Assembly: GCA_958450365.1 (NCBI GenBank)
Contig: CAUEEP010000741.1
Coordinates: 2,118,501-2,182,500, forward strand
Direction of reading: 5' to 3'
Source: Mesorhabditis belari
Lineage: Eukaryota > Nematoda > Chromadorea > Rhabditida > Rhabditidae
DNA length: 64,000 nucleotides
The notes under the pieces were generated by a model, which saw only the letters and a program-made list of their open reading frames with translations, was not told the DNA's origin and searched no databases. This document shows, piece after piece, positions 1 to 10,100 of the stretch; within the stretch, counting starts at the first letter, position 1; every line of letters starts with the position of its first letter. The position numbers and the translations under genes are program-made.

Positions 1-420
1 GCTCTACAAAATACACTAAGACCTTGAGGAATACGATAGTTTTAGCCAACTTTTAGGGGCTTGAATTTAATTGAAAATTTAGAAATCTAGAAGGAAAATT
101 TTGTGTGATTTTCAGAGCAATTTTTGAATACCAGAGATGCTTCAAATCGTTCTGAAACCATGTTTTTCGGAAAGAACACAAAAAATGACCCGAAGAAAGT
201 TGTTTTTGACAAGTTATAACATGTTTCCCATGAGGAGGAGATGTCGAAAAAGGGAGCTTCATTGACAATTGACATACGCCTTGAGCCATTTTTGCGTGTT
301 ATTCTGCTCTTTATCTATCGTATTCCGCAAATTGTGATAGCACATTTTGTAGAGCTCAATGTGAGCTTTCAAATGCTATATAGCACTTATAAATACGAGG
401 TCTACATTTAAAGTTATAAC
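1..420. repeat. Foldback/MITE-like inverted repeat, cut by the window edge
   Basis: The first bases (gctctacaaaat) recur in reverse complement near 345-356 (attttgtagagc). A second inverted pair is ggaatacgata at about 28-38 against tatcgtattcc near 315-325. This is the pattern of a small terminal-inverted-repeat element whose left end coincides with the window start. From 420 to 658 I see no gene or clear repeat. Confidence 0.45.
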
Positions 421-658
421 CCTTTAAAACAGCATCACTTTTTCGAGGGGGATATGGTTTGGATCGGTACTGTAGCACTGATTATTCAAATTTAAAGCAA
501 AGTTGAGCAAAGTTTGCGCTTGGAACTTTATTTCTAAGTTGATTTAGCACTCACGAGTTTTTTCTAGAAGCAATGATGATTTGTTGCTTCAGTTGTGGCT
601 CTCGTTTTTTCTCCGTTCCTTCTAGCATTCGATCGAAAAACCTATCAATGTTGATTTG

Positions 659-1110
659 TTAAAATTCAGCTTTTATTATCAGACTGGGGCTTCGTGAACA
701 AATTCGCGGCCCAGAAATTCGTGGCCCCATACCGTATACTCGATTAAGCCATGTCCCTTTTCGAAAATGAACATCAAAATCGGCTTCCCCATAGGCGAAA
801 ACCCCCGATGGCACCGCTAAATTTGGATCGGATTCCGCTAAATCGGATTCCGCTAAAACATCCAAATCAATGAATTCATCATTTGCTTGATCATCAATTC
901 CTCGATGTCCTTGAAATCCCGTCGATGCGAGCGGCCCCAAGAGGTCTTCGATTTCCGTGTCTGTCCGATTTCCGTCTCTGATCTCTAACACCAACTTCTT
1001 TGGCTCCAACCGCTTTGATGCACTTGCTCGTCGAAGCATCCAGCCAAACCGCCGTCTCATCGCAAGCAACAACCGCTCCCGGAATTTGGAGCTTCACGTT
1101 CGCGCACAGA
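659..1110 (-). pseudogene. Relic of a DDE-type transposase (pogo/DDE_1-like)
   Basis: Two overlapping minus-strand frames carry pieces of one degraded coding region. The piece translated from about 1095 down to 940 contains CDETAVWLDAS followed by GAKEVGVRD, which resembles the first-aspartate block of pogo/jerky-type DDE_1 transposases (DET-x-V-x-L/F-D, then G-x-K/R-x-V). The other frame continues with LLGPLAST and an acidic stretch. Frame changes and no intact start or end indicate a dead copy. It lies just downstream of the channel gene's stop codon. The family call rests on motif recognition only. Confidence 0.4.
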
Positions 1111-1160
1111 CAGACAGACAGACTCTTCTGCTTTATATATAGTACTGCTTCTGCTTTACG

Positions 1161-4100
1161 CTAATAAAATAGAGAAACGAACTCTTTATGTCGATTGTCA
1201 TTGACAGTTCCCCAAGCGACTTTGAACAAGAACATGAAAATCTCAAGTAGTGTCACACAGCTCATTCCCAGGAATAAACCCATACTCCCAGCTACGTAAC
1301 CTGTAAATAAAGAGTTTCAGGTTACTGGTTTCAGTAAAAACTCAGCAAATCAATCGCCTTGAATCGCTTGAGTTGTTGAATGCGAATAAGCTTGCTGGAT
1401 GAGAAATCGATGAGGAGAATGGAAGAGTTTCTGGAAAGAAAGCCGAGCTCTTATTTTCTTATTTTCACGATCAAGCTCTTATTTTCACGATCAAGAACAA
1501 TTTGTTTGTGATTTGTATGCTTTATTTTGAAAATTACCTCTTATTTGGTGCCACTTGGAGGTAGGTTGGTCGCTGCACACTGTAGCGAGGTCGATTACAT
1601 TGTGGCTTGCAACTGCATCGCACAGATGGGAGCCCGAAAATCGAGTAAATGTAAAAATTGTACAAAATATGGTTGTACACCTCATTTGCTATGCAATAAA
1701 GCTTTTCATTTTTGTTTTTATTGTCAATAGGTGTACAACGGAAACAAACGAGATTCGACCACTTCAATAGCGATTTTTTCAGCGGTTTTTCAGATTAAAA
1801 GATAGAGCTTGGAAGTTGTTGTCGTGACGATCTCGTGATCGAGATCACCACGGATGGAAATGGCCAGCCAGACATCTTTGTGGGCGAACGCCTATTGTGC
1901 GAGATTTAATCCGTTTAACTCCATTGTGTCTCCACTGTGTGTCCGTTTAACTCCATTGTGTCTCCACTGTGTGTCCGTTTAACTCCATTGTGTCTCCACT
2001 GTGTGTCCGTTTAACTCCATTGTGTCCAAGACGAGACCAACGCCAAAGTTCTGTATAAAAGCAATGTGAACGAGCTGCCGAGTGTGCCGTGGAGTCGTCT
2101 CTACTCTCTCAATCCCAAACCACTGAACCAACTATTATTGCTGTAATAAAGATTATATCTAAACCAAATAATCACTACAGTTGTCCTGAAAGTTTTGCAT
2201 CAATCATTTTGTAAAAAGTCTGAAAGTGAAATTCAACAAGAAATCCTGAAAAAGTAGCGATTGAAGTGGTTAAATTTCATTGTTCCGTTTTACATCTCTT
2301 GACAATCAGACAGAGAATGAACAGCTCTAGCACAATCTAGCACAATCGACTTTTAACTCAGGTTAACGTTAACTTTTAGCTGCAAAGCTATAGCTGTACA
2401 GATTTACTCGCGAATAGGCTCAAAAGATTTCATATGGGAATCTAGAAAAGACAAGGTATAAGGAAGAAAGGTGTTGTTTGTTAGTCGGCTTATTCTTATT
2501 GATTATTAGAACGTTTGAGTTATGAATGAAGAATGGGGTCTTGAATGAAGAATGCGCTTGGAAAGAATGCGCTTGGGAAGAAGGCGCTTGGGAAGAATGC
2601 GCTTGGGAAGAAGGCGCTTGGGAAGAATGCGCTTGGGAAGAAGGCGCTTGGGAAGAATGCGCTTGGGAAGAAGGCGCTTGGGAAGAATGCGCTTGGGAAG
2701 AATGCGCTTGAGAAGAATCAAAGAAAATCAAAGAAATTTCGAAAAATTGGGAAGAATGCGCTTGGGAAGAATCAACGAAAATCAAAGAAATTTCGAAAAA
2801 TTCTAGCAGATTTCGTCAAATGATACGTGTTTGATATCAGTAGAAAGGTTAACGAATTCTCTACAAAATAACATTTAAAAGAGAACTCAAACAGCGCCTC
2901 AGCTCAACAAAAGTCCATTTTTTTCCACAAAACCCATAAACTGTCATCTAGAGAAAACGGTTGAAGGGATCTTTCTGAAAATCTGACAATTTATGCAATT
3001 GAGTGTGCTCTATCTTTTGATATAGAAGAAAGAAGGTTTCTGTGAACATCAAAGAAGGTTTATGTGAAAGAAACTGTTCAAACGATGACTGTTCAAACGA
3101 TTCAAACGATTCGAACTCTTTTGACTTTTGATTTTGACTAGCTCTGTTTGAGAGTCCATAAACTCCACGAAATAAAAGCGTTCTGAAATTTCTCAAAAGT
3201 GATTTTGTAGAGAAATAGTAGACCCTTTTGATGAAAAAAAAACGTTGATTTAAAGAAGACTTTATGCGTGCAAAGAGTGTCTTCAAAGTTCGACGTCATT
3301 TCATTCTCCCCAACTCAATAGTTATCATGGATACCTTTAGAACTAACTTTACCAAGAAAGATTAAAGCTAGATTAAAGCTAGAAAAATTGCTTTTAGAAT
3401 AGAAGTCTTTAGGGAAATCATTAGGTTTAGCTAAAACTGGGCAAACTTTTCACAAAAATCCTTGTCAATATGCAAAAGTCTTGCGCTCCTGTAGCCAAGA
3501 CTTCGATGTTTTTGGGAAAATCGTTAGCGCTTCGTCCAGAAGCTCCCAATCAATTTACAATCAAAGAAGAAAATTTAGCAAAATCTTCAGGCTACATTAT
3601 GGCTACAATGAAATTTTTCTAAAAAGAAATTCACTTGAAAAAAATTGGCATTTTTGTGAGAACACGTCTTACGCTTCGGCCCAACTTTGAGCCCCATTAG
3701 CTCGCTCCATAAGCTTTAAATCGGATTTTTAGCTGATGTATGTTTTAGCTGACGTAATCGATGCATGCAATCAATGCAAACCGACAGGGAGAATCGATTG
3801 CCGGTGGTTAGAAGTTTCCTGGATAACGGCTAAGGATCTAAAACCTCTGCTTGCCCTAAATCTTCTCCCAAAAATGCGAGTTTTTTCGAGTGAATTTCAT
3901 TTTAGACAAATTCTATTGTAGCCATGATGTAGCCTGAAGATTTTGCTAGATTTTCTTCTTTGAATGTAAATTGGGCGCTTCTGGACGAAGCTGATTGAGC
4001 GCTTCTGGGCGAAGCTGATTGAGCGCTTCTGGACGAAGCTGATTGAGCGCTTCTGGACGAAGCTGATTGAGCGCTTCTGGACGAAGCGCTAGCGATTCTC

Positions 4101-7100
4101 CCAAAAACATCGAAATCCTTCACAACTTTTGCCGAACTGTCAATCCCCGCTTACCGGCTCTTCTACACGTGTGCATCTCTCCGAGTGTACAAATCGGCTC
4201 TCCGAATGCTTTCAAATGATATGGCACACATGCACATGCTTCCAAGAACTGCTGCGCCATACAATGACGAAAACAATTGGTGAGCGTATAATTTTCACTT
4301 AAACTTTTGGCTTTTGAAGAAGCGGATCAACTCAATTCACCCCAAATGAATCTTCGAACTCCACTCTTTGCTGCAAGTGCCCCAGGAACCGATTTCCAAA
4401 GAGTCGACCTAAAGATGAGAGTTAATAATAAGACAAAAATTTCAGCGAGATTCTGGCTTGCTAACAAGGGAAAGTCACAAATCACAAGGAATCTTGCAAA
4501 CAAGTTTTTGGTCAAAAATCTCTAGATAAAGCTTCTTTCACTGCCTCGAAATATGAACTGGTGGTGTAATGGAGCCAAATGCTATCCGATTTTGTAAAAT
4601 GATTCAAAAACGGGAGGAAACTGGCAAACTCTAGCATCTGGTCAAATTAGAGGTCAAAAATCATTCACTTTATAGATTGCTGCGTTGTTAACCAGTGCCT
4701 ATAAGGCTTCTTTCACCGTCGTGAGATGTGGCCTCGTGGTGTAATGGATAAGGGTCATGTTTCCGAAACAAGCTTTCCAGCTTTTGCTCGGTTTACTCAT
4801 GACCTAGATAAGGTCTTTTTTCTATATAAGCCTTCTTTCACCATCCCGAGTCTTCTTTCCGAAACAAGCTGTCAATTCTTGTCTCGGGTTCGATCCCTTC
4901 CTTTCCTCTTCCTCCCTTCCACGACACCACAAGCGTTGACTTGTGGTGTAGTGGATAAGAGTCTTGTTTTCAAAACCAGGATTGATTGATGATTGATGAT
5001 TGATTCAACCAGGATTAGATTGCTGTACCTATAAGGTTTTTTTCACCGCTTCGAAACGTGGCCTCGTGGTGTAGCGGAGCAGAGTCTCGTTTCCGAAACA
5101 AGCTAACAAGTTTCTACTCGGATTCGAACCCTTCCTTTTGTTTTCATTTTATTTTGATGTTTAACAGCTTAAATTCATTCTATTTTAGCTTTACAATAAG
5201 TATTTTGACATTTTTGAATTGAAATAACAAATAACAAACGAAATGACAAACAAAATAACAAACAAAATAACAAAAAAAATTAACACAGCAATCTATAAAG
5301 TGAATGAATGAAATGAAAGGTGTTATAATATTGTTGTAATGCTTTGTAATTAATTATAATGTTGCTTTGTTGTGCTGTAATATAATAATAAGTATTATAA
5401 AGTTAAAATAGAGTGGATTCGAGAATATCAAAATAAACATTCAAATAAAAGGAAAACAAAAGGAAGGGATTGAACCCGAGACAAGAATTGACAGCTTGTT
5501 TCGGAAAGAAGACTCTTATCCACTAAGCCACAAGTTCACGTTTCGAGAAGCCTTTTCATGAAGAAAGAAGCCTTTCCATGAGGTGAAAGAAGCTTTATTT
5601 AGCAATTTTTAACCTCAAACTTGTTTGCAAGATTCCTCGCGTTTCATTTTCCATTTTGCGTCAATGATTTTGTCAAAACGGATAGCAGTATCGAAATCAG
5701 CGTAAAATTCTGCGCCTTATGGTATATGGTTCATGTCTTTTGACCGCCTAAGTCTTTTGACAGCCTAATTCTTTTGACAGCTCATTTCTTTTGACAGCCT
5801 TTGTGATTTTCCCTTGTAAAACTTTTACCATATTTGGTTGAACGATCATGTGTGCGATTCGATCTTTCGGTATGTAAAGTCCTTTAGCCATCACGCTTGG
5901 TTGCACCAAACGACTGTGAACATGCACAATGATGTTTGCTAAAGCTGTTTATCTTCAAAAATCCATACCATATTTTCCCTAATAGCAGTGCACCGCGCTG
6001 AGCCGAATTAATGACGATTTTATGGTTTTCAAGTTTTCACAGAAACTTTACACTCAAATCCCCCACTAGATCTTATCGTCAGCTACCTTTTCCGACCCCA
6101 CATCGATAGGTTCTCATAAGCGGTTCTTGAGATTTCAAGCCATTTAAGCGAAGCCCAAGGTGCACTAGTATTAGGGGAAATTACGGTAAGTGAAACTCTA
6201 CTCTACTCTACTCAACTCAACTCTACTCTACTCTACTCTACTCTACTCTACTCTACTCTACTCTACTCTACTCAACTCTACTCTACTCTACTCTACTCTG
6301 CTCAACTCTACTCTACTCTACTCTACTCAACTCTACTCTACTCTACTCAACTCTACTCTGCTCAACTCTACTCTACTCTACTCTACTCTACTCTACTCTA
6401 CTCTACTCTACTCTACTCTACTCTACTCTACTCTACGCAAAACTTTCAAACCCACAAGCTGGCTTTGTGTTCTTGATGACGATCTCGACTCGATCATTCG
6501 CCCTTCTCGCCGGCCATTTCCCCACAGTCCAACAGACTCCATACTCAGTGAGATCTTCGCTCGCAAATTCACAAGCATCATACCCCTTTCCGCTCACTTT
6601 CAACGTTTTGAGAAGTTCTTTACACGTCAGACTGAATCTTTTACCTTATCACACGAGAGACATTAACTTTAACGTTTTGTATTAGATCTTTTTTGAAAAA
6701 GTTTCACTAAATGCTTGAAAGCAGCGTCAAAACTCTATTAGACACAGGACAGGGTGACATAAAAGTTGACACAAAAGAAGCCACCTCGCTTTTAGTGCCA
6801 ACAAAAAATAAATCTAGATGCAATTTCGATCTAGAAAACGTTTTTCCGCAAAAACCGAATCTTCTCATCGAGTAGACAGATTTTTCTTAAGTTTGAAAGT
6901 TAAAATTTGAAGTTAAAACTTGAAATTCGATTACGACTCGCCTAGAAGAGCTATAAGTTTTGTGTTTCAGCTTCAATCAACCTCAAATTTTGCTAATTGT
7001 CTAGAAAGAGTTTAAAAAATAGAATTCCTTTTGACTGGCTACGTTTAAATAAAAATTTCAGAAAATTCAGATGGTTTTCGAGAGAAATTGAAGCGACCAA

Positions 7101-10100
7101 ACATTTGGGTTGATTCTGGTGATCTATTGCCAATTAAAAGACTTCATCTTTGCTTGCAAAACCTTAAATCTAACATAAACTTGCTATAATTACAAACTTT
7201 TATAAGAATTATCAGTGTTGGATAGGTTTTTGTTAGCTTAAAAGCTGAATTTGACGACCGAAAAACATGGTGGAAAAAACGGAACTTTTGTTTCACCCTG
7301 TAATCAATGTAGCAGGTCAAAATCGTAGCTTTTTAGCAGAACAAATTCCGAATTTGAATTTTGATTGTTTGTTTGTTTGTTTGTTTGTTTGCTTGTTTGT
7401 TTGTTTGTTTGTTTTGCCTGACACTGGACTGTTAATGTTAGTTTTTCTACAAAAGCTTTTTGCAGGTACAAACTCGAAGAAGAGCTTGAAATCGGTGAAA
7501 AAGGTGCTGCGCAATTTTTTGGCGAAAATGTCTTGCTCAGCATTTCAAAAAACGCAAAAGCTGGCAATATCGGTGTCAGACTTGAATTGCTGAGGCAACT
7601 CTTTGAAGTCAACATAAACAGGTATTATATTAGGTTGGTGAATTGGAAACTGCGGGACTTTGAACTAAATTTATGTTGAACAAAATTTGTTCAACATAAA
7701 ACCATGAATTCATTTGAAATAATTTCCATTATTATTGATTATATTAGTGCTAAATTGGTGCAAGTGACACACACTATTCTATTAGGTTGATGCATAAGTG
7801 TTTTTGTTCCTTTTCGTCTGCCGTTTCAAGCCAACAAATGCACGAATTAAACTACGGTTGATTTCATTAGAAAAAGCAATTATTTTTCTGCAAAATAACA
7901 TTAAAACGGGTTTAAAAATATTTAATGCCTGGATTTTCTTGAGAGTATGAAGTCGGGTAGTCAAAAAGGGCTAACTCGATGATGCGGTTTAGACACCTTA
8001 GCTAAAGAAAACCTATCTTCGTGTCAATAGATAAAAGATAGAGAAAAAAAACGTTTGATATTTAAAAATACCGACTGGGGCTACCAGTGGTGAATTTATC
8101 GCATACACGAAATATATCAATCACAATACAACGACACACACAATACTAGGCTATATCTTAACTTAACCCACGTCATGACAGACGGCTCCCTAACCCTAAG
8201 CTCAATGGGGAACTAAATAGCTTTTTTGGTGGTGAAGGGAAGATGACGATGAAGGAGTGGCTTGTCACTTTAAAGAACTGGGGCCACAACCACCAGACTG
8301 CCCTCCAGAAAACCTCTCAACCCGAAGGGAAAGGAAATCCGAAGGGGGTGACCATGTCGCATGTGGGGTTTTGATTTCGCCAAAATTTCAGAGAAATTCA
8401 TTCAGCCAATTTTTCCGTAGAGTTTTTTATAGATTTTTACGAAAAAGGCGTTTTTCACTCTCGAATTTGCTTGAAAGTGAACCGAAATTCATTTAAAAAG
8501 ATGCAAATTCAACAAAAAAACACTTTTTTTATAGAGCAAACTATAGATTAATTCGTGAATTTGTTACTTTTTAACAGAAGTACGAAAAAAACGAAAAGAC
8601 TTATGCATCAACCTATTATAATTACAAACTTTTATCGAAATATTCAAGGTTAGATAGTTTTTTTTGATCTTAAAAGCTGAATTCTGAATTTGAGGACCCA
8701 AAAAACAAGGTGGCTCCGAGCTTTTGTGTCACCCTGAAGACACACTTGATCTCAACGAAAAATTCTAGTAAAATTCTATACCTAACCATAATAAACCTAA
8801 TGGATTCAGATTTCAATACTTTGATTTGTCTACAGGATGACACAAAATCCTCTACGAGATCGAAATTTTCGAAACTCTCGAATTTCGAAACTCTCTAATT
8901 TCGAAACTCTCTAATTTCGAAACTTTCTATTTTTCCATTTTCTTTGAGATCTTACTTTTTAGATGGTATTTATAGTGTTCATTGTGTCTTCAATTACCTT
9001 CAAAGACTTCAATTACCTTCAAATAATTGTAAATTTCACAAATCATCCATAAATCCTAATAATAACCGGTCTCGAAATCACGAAATCCAAATCCTCTTTT
9101 TCGTATTTGTATTCGTAGTTGTTTACGGGAAGTTCAGAGAGCGAGAGTGGAATTTCAGTAAAAGAAATGGGTGAAATGGAAGAAATGGGTGATAAACAAT
9201 GGCCCCGACAAAAGAAAGTCGATTTCAACATTTCCTCATTTCATTTCTTTCATTTCCATTCATTTCTTTTGCTTTCATTCCTTTTGATTTGATTTCTTTC
9301 ATTTCTTTCATTTCTTTTGATTTCATTTCTTTTGCTTTCATTTCTTTTTAAGATTCATTTAGCACAAAATACACCAATCCTATTTTTGTCTTTAGAACTT
9401 TGTTATTCAAAGCCTTGAATAGCCTCAAGGCTTTGAAAGCCTCAAGCTCAAAACTACGCAACTTAACGCTTTTCCGCGGCTTTTGCCTTTTAGCCCAAAT
9501 TTGACGTGTCAGCGAGGTCTGATTTGTCGAAATTCGGAATCTACGCATACGATTCCCTTATATGGAAATATTTTCGAAGCTCTACGGCCTTGCCTAAGGC
9601 TTTTTCCAGCAAAAAAAAAAGGTGCGCAAATGTCCGGGTGCGCAAAAAAAAGGTCGCATTTGTCCCACTCCCTATTTAATAGATAAAACGAGTGCTCAAA
9701 ATGGGATATTCAGTTATTCAGCTAAAGATATTCAGTTCACCAATTGAGTATCACTCGACACACATTTTGAACGCTCTTTTGATCTATGAAACAAATTTTG
9801 AACGCTCTTTTTGCCTATGAAATATTAACTTTTTTAAAAAACTGTTTCACCCATCATGTAGCCAAGAAAGCAAAGAGTTTTTTGGTATAAAACTTGAACC
9901 AGCTTGGTTTTTTGGATTGTGAGCTTAGGCGCTGTTTGAGTGGCGCTATTTTAGTGGCGCTATTTTAGTGGCGCTATTTTAGTGGCGCTGTTTTAGTGGC
10001 GCTGTTTTGGTGGCGCTGTTTTGGTGGCGCTATTCTAGTGGCGCTGTTTTAGTGGCGCTGTTTTAGTGGCACTGTTTTAGTGGCACTGTTTTAGTGGCGC

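Noticed and set aside
6190..6666. 158-codon plus-strand frame beginning in the ctcta tract
   Set aside because: The first two thirds are microsatellite; the rest overlaps, on the opposite strand, a well supported DEG/ENaC exon (6444-6631).
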